A stretch of DNA of 64,000 nucleotides from positions 407,389-471,388 of the forward strand of contig NZ_JAQKQJ010000021.1 of NCBI RefSeq assembly GCF_029109325.1. The letters run 5' to 3'. A program made the translations under genes and the position numbers. Positions within the stretch are counted from its first letter, which is position 1. Each line of letters starts with the position of its first letter. The notes beneath the pieces were generated by a model. The model searched no databases and was not told where the DNA came from. It worked only from the letters and a program-made list of their open reading frames with translations. This DNA comes from Nodosilinea sp. PGN35. GTDB taxonomy: Bacteria > Cyanobacteriota > Cyanobacteriia > Phormidesmidales > Phormidesmidaceae. Positions 24,755-33,141 of this stretch are shown piece after piece.

Positions 24755-27043
24755 ATGACTCAAAACCTAGACGTCACCGCCAATTCTCCCCCCGCCGCCC
24801 CCGCTTCTCCCCCAGTGCTGGAAGGCGATCCGGGCTCTACCGTGGGCATTGTGCTGGGGGTAGTGCGCCGCAAGCTCTGGCTGATGCTGGCCCTGGGGCT
24901 GGTTGCCAGTGCGCTGTCGGTGGTCAAAAACGCCCAGGTGGTGCCCGTCTACCAGAGCAGCTTTCGCCTGCTGGTGGAGCCGGTGCGCGAGCAGCGCAAT
25001 CTCTCCCGCCTCACCGACACCCAGCAGGGCACCAAACCCCAGGAGCTGGACTACATCACCCAGGTGGAGGTGCTGCTCAGCCCCGAAACCCTGACCCCCA
25101 TTCTGGCCGGGGCCCAAAAGCGCTACCCCGAAGCCACCTACGACGGGGTGATTGGCCAGCTCAACGTGTACCGCCTGGGGGAAACCAAAATTCTGGAGGT
25201 GCAGTACACCAACAGCAACCCCGAAAAGGTCAAAGCGGTGCTGGAGGCGATCGCCCAGGGCTACCTGAAATACAGCCTGGAGTCCCAGCGATCGCAGCTG
25301 CTCCAGGGCATCGCCTTTGTCGATGAGCGGCTGCCGCTGATTGAGAATCGGGTCAACAGTCTGCACCAGGAAATTCAGAATCTCCAGCAGAGCTACCAGT
25401 TTTTAGAACCCGACGACTTTGCCACCGAGCTATTCAAGCAGACGGCCCAAATCGACCAAACTCGCCAGGCCCTGCGGGACGAATTTATTGCCCTGGAATC
25501 GCAGTACAGCGCCCTTCTCGATCAGGCCAGCGTGTCGGCTACCCTGGGCCAGTCTGAGGCCTACGAAACCCTGCGCCAGGAGTACCAGGTGCTGCGCCAG
25601 CAGCTGGCCGTGGAGTCGGCCCGGTTTGGCCCCAACAGCCCCACCATTCAGCTGATTCAGCGGCAGCAGAGCAACCTGGCCCCCCTGCTGTTTGAGGAGG
25701 CCGAACGGGTGATTCAGGGGCAGATCGCCCAGCTGACGAATGCCATGGAGGTGATCTCGGCCCAGGATCAGGAGTTGGCCAACCGGGAGAACGCTCTCCA
25801 GCAACAGCTCCAGGCGGTGCCCAGTGTGTCGCGCCGCTACCAGGAACTCCAGCGCGAGCTGCTGCTGGCCACCAACAGCCTCACCCGCTTTCGCGAAACC
25901 AAGGAGGTCTTGCAGATTCAGGCCTCCCAAAACGAAATTCCCTGGGAGCTGATCACCCCCCCCGCCAATGCCCGCCGCAAGCCGGGCACCAGCCCGGTCA
26001 AGTCGCTGGTGAGCGGCTTCTTGATGGGGGCGGTGCTGGGGTTGGCCCTGGGCTACTTGCTAGAGAAACTGGCCAACACCTACTACACCCTCGACGACCT
26101 CAAAAAGCGGGTGCCCTTGCCGATTCTGGGCGCAATTCCCCTCTACCCAGAGCTGATCGATGCCGCCCCAGAGGCCCACGTGGTCGATCTGCGATCGCAG
26201 CCGCCAGCGACCACCGTAGCCGCCGATGCCGATGCCCTCAAAGCCCAGATTAAGAGCCTGATTAGCCCCAAACTCAACAACTGGCAGAACTACGTGCACA
26301 TGGAAAACGGGGGCCACTCCCCGACTTCAGCGCCAGCCGCAGAGCCCGACCGGGCTCGCCTACCCGCCCCACCAGCGACTACCACTGCCGCCGACCACTG
26401 GCTGATGGAATACGACAGCTACGGGTTTTTAGAAGCCTTTAGATCACTCCATGCCAACCTGGAACCCTTTGAGCTGCGATCGCTGGTGGTCACCTCGGCC
26501 CTGCCCAGCGAAGGCGCGACCACCGTAGCGGTGCACCTGGTACAGGCGGCGGCGGCCATGGGCCGCAAAGTCCTGCTGGTCGATGGACAGTTTCGTCGCG
26601 GCGGCACTCGCCTTAGCTCGCTGCTTGGCATCACGGTAGAGCCCGGCCTGAGCGACTACATCAATGATCGCGCTACCCTCAACGACATTACCCAGCGGCT
26701 TTCCTGGGAGTCGAATTTGTTTGCCATCAGCTCTGGCACCGAGTCTATGGATCCAACTCGGCTGCTGTCGTCCTCTCGCATGAAAGAGCTGATGGCGCGG
26801 CTGGAGAAAAACTTTGACCTGGTCGTCTATACGATGCCTCCCCTGATGGGCCTGGCGGATGTGAGTCTGGTGGCGGCCAAGACCAACGGCGTACTGCTAG
26901 TTACATCGCTGGGTCGCCGCCACATTGTCAGTGCTCTCGATCGCACCCTCGAACGGATGCAGGTGGCCCGTGTGCCAGTGATTGGGCTGGTGGTCAACAA
27001 AGTGAAGAATTACGCAGTCGATTTCTACGCCCGGTCGGCTTGA
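24755..27043 (+). CDS. Wzz/BY-kinase-like polysaccharide co-polymerase with degenerate ATPase site
   Basis: 762 residues. The Wzz region runs from a first membrane helix (~35-52, KLWLMLALGLVASALSV), through a long periplasmic coiled coil (~160-390), to a second helix (~425-445, PVKSLVSGFLMGAVLGLALGYLLEK). A CpsD/CapB-like cytoplasmic domain (~560-760) follows. In that domain the P-loop reads LPSEGATTVA: the catalytic Lys is Ala588 and the usual GEGKST is lost. The Walker B region reads VVYTMPP with Thr693 where Asp is normal. There is no C-terminal Tyr cluster. It therefore looks like a kinase-dead regulator of chain length. Walker A' (KVLLVDGQFRRG) keeps one Asp. Confidence 0.9.
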   Translation: MTQNLDVTANSPPAAPASPPVLEGDPGSTVGIVLGVVRRKLWLMLALGLVASALSVVKNAQVVPVYQSSFRLLVEPVREQRNLSRLTDTQQGTKPQELDYITQVEVLLSPETLTPILAGAQKRYPEATYDGVIGQLNVYRLGETKILEVQYTNSNPEKVKAVLEAIAQGYLKYSLESQRSQLLQGIAFVDERLPLIENRVNSLHQEIQNLQQSYQFLEPDDFATELFKQTAQIDQTRQALRDEFIALESQYSALLDQASVSATLGQSEAYETLRQEYQVLRQQLAVESARFGPNSPTIQLIQRQQSNLAPLLFEEAERVIQGQIAQLTNAMEVISAQDQELANRENALQQQLQAVPSVSRRYQELQRELLLATNSLTRFRETKEVLQIQASQNEIPWELITPPANARRKPGTSPVKSLVSGFLMGAVLGLALGYLLEKLANTYYTLDDLKKRVPLPILGAIPLYPELIDAAPEAHVVDLRSQPPATTVAADADALKAQIKSLISPKLNNWQNYVHMENGGHSPTSAPAAEPDRARLPAPPATTTAADHWLMEYDSYGFLEAFRSLHANLEPFELRSLVVTSALPSEGATTVAVHLVQAAAAMGRKVLLVDGQFRRGGTRLSSLLGITVEPGLSDYINDRATLNDITQRLSWESNLFAISSGTESMDPTRLLSSSRMKELMARLEKNFDLVVYTMPPLMGLADVSLVAAKTNGVLLVTSLGRRHIVSALDRTLERMQVARVPVIGLVVNKVKNYAVDFYARSA

Positions 27044-27079
27044 GGGTAGGGGCGGGTTGCGGTTGACGGTTGACGGTCT

Positions 27080-27281
27080 GCGGTTAACGGTTTTTGGTTT
27101 GGGGTTTCAGGTTTCAGGTTTGGGGTGTTGCTGCTCAGCGGGATGACTTGCCTGCCTAGACCCCCAATTCTTGGGAGGAAGCGGTTAACGGTTTTTGGTT
27201 TGGGGTTTCAGGTTTCAGGTTTGGGGTGTTGCTGCTCAGCGGGATGACTTGCCTGCCTAGACCCCCAATTCTTGGGGGGAA
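27080..27281. repeat. Tandem duplication, 2 x 101 bp
   Basis: Positions 27080-27180 and 27181-27281 are identical apart from one base near the end (GGGAGGAA / GGGGGGAA). Each unit starts GCGGTTAACGG, contains AGGTTTC heptamers, and ends ACCCCCAATTCTTGGG. Confidence 0.92.
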
Positions 27282-27593
27282 CCGGAGAATTTTCAAAATT
27301 CCCACCCCGAAGGAGAAAACCCGTAGGGTGCATCCACGTAGCGATGTACCATCCCAGGACATTTTTAGAGCCAATCCTACTTAAAAACACCCGCTTTGTA
27401 GGGGCATACCCTTACAGCGCATGACACAGGCTCAGCCCCTACGGGGGTTCCTGCTTATGAATCGGGGTTCACCAAGTCGGATTTTGAGGCAACTTACCAA
27501 CGCTGGCTTGAACTATTCAGGCTTGCCATACAAAGTTTGTCCTCATACCCCTCCCCCTCACCCCCCACCCTTCACCCCTCACCCCCTCACCCC
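27282..27593. other. Spacer with dispersed repeats
   Basis: No gene seen. It contains a GTAGGGGCAT...CCCCTAC inverted repeat (27399-27445), an ATCGGGGTTCACCAAGTCGG segment like the family with ATRCCAARTCC ends, and a CACCCCTCACC tandem tract (27540-27598) that runs into the 3' end of the exosortase gene. Confidence 0.55.
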
Positions 27594-28499
27594 TCACCGC
27601 CCCGATCGCCCCAACCCCCGGTAGCTAAGCACCGCCAGCGCCACCAGGGTAAAGATCTGCCCCCCGCTGGGGCCGTGCCAAAACTGAAAGGCTGTCTCAT
27701 CACCGACCACGGCGGCCATGATCGCCACCCGCACAACGCTGAGCAGGGCGGCGATCGCCGCCGACCACCACCCCAGGGCGGGCAGCAAATACCAGTGGGT
27801 GAGCGCCGCCAGCAGAATCGACACCTGGAGCAGCAGGCCCAGCAGCGCCGCGCCCGTACAAGCAAACTCCACATTGACCGTGCCGGTAGGCAGCTGAATG
27901 AGGCTGCCTGTCTGCACCACCTCAAACCCCAGGTAGTGGAGCCCAAAGGCCGCGATCGCGGCGGTAGTAGTGCAAATCTGCCCACCCAACACTGTTTCGA
28001 GCAGCAGCGGCAGGGCCCTAGGCGGCACCGACATCGCCACCACCAGCGCCCAGATTGGCCCCTGGCCCCGCCACCGCCGCCCCAGCAGACACCAACCGGC
28101 CCAGGCCCCCAGCGGCAACAGCCGCACCACCGCCCTCGCGATCGCCGGGTCTGAACTCAGCAGGGGCCAGGCCGCCAGGCCAATTAGCCCGATCGCAACT
28201 ACCCCCAGCCGCTGCACCGAGGGCGATCGCCCCAGATGGTACCCCCCCTGCTGGCGTACCTGAGTCGCGATCGCCGCCCAGAACAGCAGGCTCAGCACCC
28301 CCTGATCCAGGTTCCCGGTCACCGCCGCAATCAAAGCCAAATGCAGGCCCATCAGCCCCAGGCCGACCAGCCAGAGGGGGCGAGAGCCTGCCAACATCGA
28401 AACAGAAAACCAGGGCAGGAGTGACTTGAGCATGCCAGCACGCCAGATAGGCAAAACAAAGAACAGCCAGGCCGCCAGCACCACGGCGGCCCTCTTCAA
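27594..28499 (-). CDS. Cyanoexosortase (exosortase/archaeosortase family transpeptidase)
   Basis: 301 residues, about eight membrane helices. The catalytic triad of the family can be placed: Cys214 in VEFACTGAALLGLLLQ, Arg257 in SVVRVAIMA and His275 in QFWHGPSGG. The length and the N-terminal helices before the catalytic part fit the cyanobacterial exosortase group. Such enzymes cut C-terminal sorting signals (motif, membrane helix, Arg cluster) and probably pass the protein to a surface acceptor. Two likely substrates lie at 36823 and 37791. A family B repeat element lies 7 bases upstream of the start, between it and the HpsJ-like gene. Confidence 0.88.
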   Translation of the reverse strand: MKRAAVVLAAWLFFVLPIWRAGMLKSLLPWFSVSMLAGSRPLWLVGLGLMGLHLALIAAVTGNLDQGVLSLLFWAAIATQVRQQGGYHLGRSPSVQRLGVVAIGLIGLAAWPLLSSDPAIARAVVRLLPLGAWAGWCLLGRRWRGQGPIWALVVAMSVPPRALPLLLETVLGGQICTTTAAIAAFGLHYLGFEVVQTGSLIQLPTGTVNVEFACTGAALLGLLLQVSILLAALTHWYLLPALGWWSAAIAALLSVVRVAIMAAVVGDETAFQFWHGPSGGQIFTLVALAVLSYRGLGRSGR

Positions 28500-28506
28500 T
28501 CGAGCA

Positions 28507-28662
28507 CTAGTGCTTAGTCAAGTAACGATTGACGGACACTCAATCTAGGTTCACGGTAAGCGGTCTCCGGCAAACGGCCTCAGGTTCAGGGCTCACCGTT
28601 TACCGTGAACCGTTTACCGTAACCCCCATGCACCCGTCATAGTTAACTTGACTGACTACTAG
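28507..28662. mobile_element. MITE-like element, family B, copy 2
   Basis: 156 bp; ends CTAGTGCTTAGTCAAG and CTAGTAGTCAGTCAAG read inward. The interior repeats GGTTCACGG.AAGCGG and its complement. The right-end CTA forms the TAG stop of the HpsJ-like gene on the minus strand. Confidence 0.8.
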
Positions 28663-29510
28663 CGAATCCGGTGCTGCATCCGCTTAGGGCGGCGGCCCAG
28701 CAGGCGGCTGACCCGACGACCAAAGACCGTAGCCGGGTTTACTTGAGGCCTGTTGTCGGTCGTCAATACCCCCTCCCCCCGGCGGGCCCAGCCGCTAATC
28801 AACCAGGCATAGAGAAACAAAAAGCTGCCCAAAAAGCTCTCCGAAACCAGCTTCAGGCTGTTTTTGATCAAATTTTGCTTCACGTTGGCGCGAGCCTGAT
28901 CGGCCCTGGTGTCAGCCTGATCCTTTGCTTTGTTAACGTTCTCTAGAATTTGGGCGCGGGCATCTTCGGGGCTGAGCGCCGTATTGGCAGAAGAGAGCAG
29001 GCTTTGCAACTGCTGGGGGGTAGCCTGCTGCAATTCAGCCAGGTTGGCGTCGAGCTGCTGACGCTGCTGGTTCATCTGCGTGTCGATCTGTTCGTTGTTG
29101 AACTGGTGAATTCGCAGGGTGTTCGCCACCGTCAGCGGAATTAGCAAAAACAGAATTATGCTCAACACCAGCGTCAGCCAGGAAAAAAACTTCAGCAGCG
29201 GCCATTCGATCGGCTGACGCTCCGTTCCGTCTCCGCCAAAGACCAGCACCAGCGCCAGCAGCGGCACGGGCACCAGCCGAATCAGGTCGCCGACAAACTG
29301 GTACTCCCACACGGGATCCATAAATTTAGCGGGAATCAGCACGTAGAGAAAATCGATAAACGAGATCAGCAGCAGGCCGTAGCCCACCACCCTGGCCAGC
29401 CGCAGCAGATAACCCAGGGGCATAGAAGAAGCCGCATCAGCGCCAGGCTCGGGGGAACGGTCAGCGCTGCTGGGCCGTCGCAGTGGGCCAAACTTAGAAG
29501 CAGAAACCAT
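28659..29510 (-). CDS. HpsJ-like membrane protein
   Basis: 283 residues. Two or three helices near the N-terminus enclose DFLYVLIPAKFMDPVWEYQFVGDLIRLVPVPLLALVLVF, which matches my memory of the HpsJ family of hormogonium-polysaccharide secretion proteins. A further helix (SWLTLVLSIILFLLIPL), a polar coiled coil (~145-215, rich in Gln/Asn/Ala) and a final helix (FLGSFLFLYAWLIS) follow, with an Arg-rich tail. It is placed with exosortase and exopolysaccharide genes, as hps genes often are. The TAG stop comes from the end of a family B element. The biochemical role is not known. Confidence 0.78.
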   Translation of the reverse strand: MVSASKFGPLRRPSSADRSPEPGADAASSMPLGYLLRLARVVGYGLLLISFIDFLYVLIPAKFMDPVWEYQFVGDLIRLVPVPLLALVLVFGGDGTERQPIEWPLLKFFSWLTLVLSIILFLLIPLTVANTLRIHQFNNEQIDTQMNQQRQQLDANLAELQQATPQQLQSLLSSANTALSPEDARAQILENVNKAKDQADTRADQARANVKQNLIKNSLKLVSESFLGSFLFLYAWLISGWARRGEGVLTTDNRPQVNPATVFGRRVSRLLGRRPKRMQHRIR

Positions 29511-29782
29511 AGCGATATCCTTTCTAACTAATAGATAGGTTCACCGTAGGCTGGGCCTGTTTGCGTTCCTGTTTGTGTTTAGCGGTGCCGAGCAGACGGT
29601 ACCCCGTAAAGAGGATATATGAAGGGTGAGGCGCTTTGCGTCGGTAAGTATCAAACCAGCCACAAAACCCCAGCAGTAGGCTGCAAATTTGCTTTAACTG
29701 GCCCGTATCGCGGCGAGTCACAGCCCCAAACGCCCAAAGGCTTTAAGCATGAAGGGACTCTCTGCCCTGAAGCTTAACAGCG

Positions 29783-32668
29783 CTAGTCAGGGGGCTGCGG
29801 CAGTTGCTGCCTAATCTTCTCTACGACCTGCTTGAGCTTGACCGGTTTAGCCATGTAGTCGTTAGCTCCCGCCTCCAAACAGCGCTCTAGATCGCCGGGC
29901 ATGGCCAAAGCCGTTACCGCAATGATGGGAATGGAGCTGGTTTGCCCATCGGCTCGAATTTGTCGAGTTGCTTCTAAGCCATCCATGTCGGGCATTTGAA
30001 TATCCATCAAAATGACATCGGGCTGATTTTGTTTTGCCATTCGGACGGCTTCTAACCCATTACGAGCAAGGATAATTGCAAAACCATGCGCCTCTAGGTA
30101 GTTGAGCAACACAACAATATTGGATTCATTGTCTTCTACGAGTAAAACTCTGGGGCGGCTGGCTAATTCTGAGGCGGCAATGATGAGAGCCGTCTCTGGG
30201 CTTGGGGGCTGAACGTTGGCAAACAGTCGACTTAATGCCTGGTGAAACTTTTGGCGAGACAGAGGCTTGAGAAGATGCTCAAGGGCTCCCATATTCAGGC
30301 TGCGGGGACGATCATCCACAACTGAAACGACAACAATGGGAATCGATTGAGTTTGGGAATGTGATTTTAACTCGCTTAAAACTTCCCATCCAGAACAGTC
30401 GGGCAGCAGAATATCCAATACAATCACATCCGGTTTGACGCGTAATGCCACATCCAGTGCACCTCTGCCCACGGGGTGAATGACACTGGCTGCGCCTATT
30501 TCAGCCAAATATTGTTTAATTTGACTAGCTGCCGGCCCCGAATCTTCGACCACTAAAACATTGCGAATCTCGACTTCGTTCTGTAAGGATTCTGGAGCGG
30601 GAAGGGCAAGCTGAGCTGAGCGAGGATGCCACGGTAACAACACCGTAAAGCAACTGCCACGCCCCACCTCACTTTCGACTCGAATACTGCCACCGTGCAG
30701 TTCGACAATGCGGCGAGCGATCGACAACCCCAGTCCTGTACCGGCATAGCGTCGGGAAAGGGAGCTGTCGACCTGAATAAAGGGCTGAAAGATTTGGCTT
30801 AGGTTCTCTGGAGAGATACCAATCCCGGTATCCGTCACCTGAAATTCGACCGCTTGCTGAGGCGCATTCATTTTTACCTCCAGCTGAACGCGCCCTCCGT
30901 TGGGCGTAAATTTCACCGCATTGCTCAGTAAATTGACTAGCATTTGCATCAAGCGTCGTTCGTCGGCCTCGATTTCTGAAAGTTCTTCATCTAGTTTGTA
31001 GGTCAGCTGAATTTCTTTGTGTCTAGCCTGCTCTCTAACAAAATTTAGACTAGATTGGCAAACTGTGTCCAGCGCTACTGAATCAAGCTCGATTGCGATT
31101 TTGCCCGATTCAATTTTGGAGAGATCTAAAATATCGTTGATCAAGGCAAGCAAATGTTCTCCGCTCTGCTCAATCGTTTGCAAAAACTGCCGCTGGCGAT
31201 CAGTTAAAGCGCCAAATACTTCTTCTAATAAAATCTCAGACAATCCCAAAATAGAGTTGAGGGGAGTCCGCAGCTCATGGCTCATGTTTGCCAAGAATTC
31301 GTCTTTGAGCCGAGCAGCTCTGGCTAGCTCTGCATTGGCCAAGCTGATGCGTTCGCTACTATGACGCAGCTGGGCTTCCGCTTCTTTCAACGAGGTAATA
31401 TCGCGACCGACAGACTGAAATTCAGTAAACTGTTCCTGTTCATCAAACAGCATTCGATTGATCCACTGAGTCCAGCGCACTTCCCCATTGACAACAACTC
31501 GGTTCTCGATCGTAACGGTAGGATTTTCGGCATTCATGGAGCTGACTAACTGAGCCACCCGTTCTCGATCGGCTTCAAAGATCACGGGGTTATAACTCTT
31601 ACCCAGAATCTCTTCTAAATTCAGGCCAAAGTAACGACAGTAGGCACTGTTGGCGAACTGAATAGTTGTATCGGGTAAGTAGCGGACAATTAAATCGGTT
31701 TGATCTTCGACAATCGCACGATAGCGGGCTTCACTTTGTTGCTCTAGCTGGGCATAGGCATTAGCTTGCTGTAGGGCAATACCCAGGTGAATAGCAAGCT
31801 GTTGAAGCAATTCAATTTCTGTAGCCTGCCACGATCGCGGTGCCTCACAGTGATGGGCAATCAGCAACCCCCACAGCTGAGTATTGCGGAGAATGGGAAC
31901 TACCAGATTGGCGCGTACCTGAAACTGTGCCAGGAACTCGGCGTGACAGGGAGCCAGACGACCATCGCGAATATTAGCAGTTGCCGTGACTCGTCCTTGG
32001 CGATAGGGTTCTATATACCCTTCGGCAAAGCAAGGATCATGAATATCGCGATGGAGAATGGCTTGCCATGTTGAACCAACCGATTCGGCAACAACCCTGC
32101 CATTTCTATCCGGTTCTATGCGAAAGACAATGACGCGATCGGTTTGCAGAAACCGACGCACTTCAGTAACCGTGGTATGGAGAATTTCATCCAGTTCTAA
32201 CGACTGATGAATTTGCTGGCTGATTTGTCGGGTCAACTGTTCTCGCCCCAGCTGCTGTTGCAGCTGGAGCTGGAGTTGTACAGCCGCCAGGGTCTTAGTG
32301 ACTGCCAAGCGCAGCCCCTCAGCGGTAATGGCCCCTTTCACCAAATAGTCCTGGGCACCTGTCCTGATTGCCTGTAGGGCGATCGCCTCGCTGCCCTGCC
32401 CTGTCAACACAATGACAGGCAAGCAGGCTGACTGGGCCAGGGATTGCAGCTGTGTCAGTACACCTAAACCATCCAGGTCGGGCAAGCGGTAATCGAGCAA
32501 AACAATGTCGGGGCGGTGCTGCTGCCACAGGTCGAGCCCCTGTTGCCCTAGGGACGCTTCTAAAAAGGTGTAGGAATATTCTCCATCATTCAACAAATGC
32601 CGTCGATAAAGTTCTCGATCTTCTGGAGAGTCATCAACAATTAAAACTGTGCGTGATAGTTGCTGCAT
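29783..32668 (-). CDS. Hybrid sensor histidine kinase (REC-GAF-PAS-HisKA-HATPase-REC-REC)
   Basis: 961 residues. An N-terminal receiver (Asp59 in DIVLLDYRLPDLDG) is followed by a phytochrome-like GAF (~150-305; EPDRNGRVVAESVG, LRNTQLWGLLIAHH), a PAS (~315-435), HisKA with FLANMSHELRTPLNSILGL, HATPase (NLLSNAVKFTPNGG; DTGIGISPENL; GTGLGLSIARR) and two further receivers (VIVLDILLPDCSGW; VILMDIQMPDMDG). All three phospho-acceptor Asp and the phospho-His are present, so it can act as a phosphorelay hub. The GAF has no chromophore Cys. It is third in an operon, 2 bases after the Rcp-like regulator, and so probably works downstream of the phytochrome. Confidence 0.94.
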   Translation of the reverse strand: MQQLSRTVLIVDDSPEDRELYRRHLLNDGEYSYTFLEASLGQQGLDLWQQHRPDIVLLDYRLPDLDGLGVLTQLQSLAQSACLPVIVLTGQGSEAIALQAIRTGAQDYLVKGAITAEGLRLAVTKTLAAVQLQLQLQQQLGREQLTRQISQQIHQSLELDEILHTTVTEVRRFLQTDRVIVFRIEPDRNGRVVAESVGSTWQAILHRDIHDPCFAEGYIEPYRQGRVTATANIRDGRLAPCHAEFLAQFQVRANLVVPILRNTQLWGLLIAHHCEAPRSWQATEIELLQQLAIHLGIALQQANAYAQLEQQSEARYRAIVEDQTDLIVRYLPDTTIQFANSAYCRYFGLNLEEILGKSYNPVIFEADRERVAQLVSSMNAENPTVTIENRVVVNGEVRWTQWINRMLFDEQEQFTEFQSVGRDITSLKEAEAQLRHSSERISLANAELARAARLKDEFLANMSHELRTPLNSILGLSEILLEEVFGALTDRQRQFLQTIEQSGEHLLALINDILDLSKIESGKIAIELDSVALDTVCQSSLNFVREQARHKEIQLTYKLDEELSEIEADERRLMQMLVNLLSNAVKFTPNGGRVQLEVKMNAPQQAVEFQVTDTGIGISPENLSQIFQPFIQVDSSLSRRYAGTGLGLSIARRIVELHGGSIRVESEVGRGSCFTVLLPWHPRSAQLALPAPESLQNEVEIRNVLVVEDSGPAASQIKQYLAEIGAASVIHPVGRGALDVALRVKPDVIVLDILLPDCSGWEVLSELKSHSQTQSIPIVVVSVVDDRPRSLNMGALEHLLKPLSRQKFHQALSRLFANVQPPSPETALIIAASELASRPRVLLVEDNESNIVVLLNYLEAHGFAIILARNGLEAVRMAKQNQPDVILMDIQMPDMDGLEATRQIRADGQTSSIPIIAVTALAMPGDLERCLEAGANDYMAKPVKLKQVVEKIRQQLPQPPD

Positions 32669-32670
32669 AA

Positions 32671-33141
32671 CTAGTCCTCCAGATCAGACGGCAGCGTTGT
32701 CACCACAAACCAGTAATCTACTATTACCTGAACGTCTCGTTTGAGTTGAGCAAAGTTGATTGGTTTGATGATGTAGCTATTGACCCCATACTGATAGCAA
32801 TCTTCAATGTCTTGGGGATTACTGGATGTTGTAAAGATAACAATGGGAATTTCTTTAAGCATCTTCTCCTGCTTAATGCGACGCAGCACCTCCCGGCCAT
32901 CGGTGCCAGGCAGGTTTAGATCTAGCATAATTAAGCCCGGACGGGGCAGCTGGTGATCCTCATAAGCGCCAGTGCGGTAAAGGCATGCCAGCGCCTGATC
33001 ACCATTTATACACCGCTGAATTGGAATAGTCAGAGGCAGTCGAGCCAGCAACCTTTGCAGGGCCTCAAAGTCTTCATTGCTGTCTTCTACAACTAACAGA
33101 GGCGGCATTCTCCGGTTAGAAACAGCTAGATTGCTAGTCAT
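32671..33141 (-). CDS. Single-domain response regulator (Rcp1-like)
   Basis: 156 residues, one receiver domain only: PLLVVEDSNEDFEALQRLL, phospho-acceptor in LIMLDLNLPGTDGREVL, Thr in IVIFTTSSNP and Lys in YIIKPINFAQL. Its length and the FTTSSNPQDIEDCYQYGVNSYIIKP segment match the Rcp family that takes phosphate from cyanobacterial phytochromes. The start ATG overlaps the phytochrome stop (ATGA), so translation is coupled. Its output probably reaches the hybrid kinase or another partner by protein contact, since there is no DNA-binding domain. Confidence 0.94.
   Translation of the reverse strand: MTSNLAVSNRRMPPLLVVEDSNEDFEALQRLLARLPLTIPIQRCINGDQALACLYRTGAYEDHQLPRPGLIMLDLNLPGTDGREVLRRIKQEKMLKEIPIVIFTTSSNPQDIEDCYQYGVNSYIIKPINFAQLKRDVQVIVDYWFVVTTLPSDLED

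Noticed and set aside
29524..29721. 65-codon minus-strand frame between the HpsJ-like and hybrid-kinase genes
   Set aside because: No recognisable features or good start signal; probably spacer.
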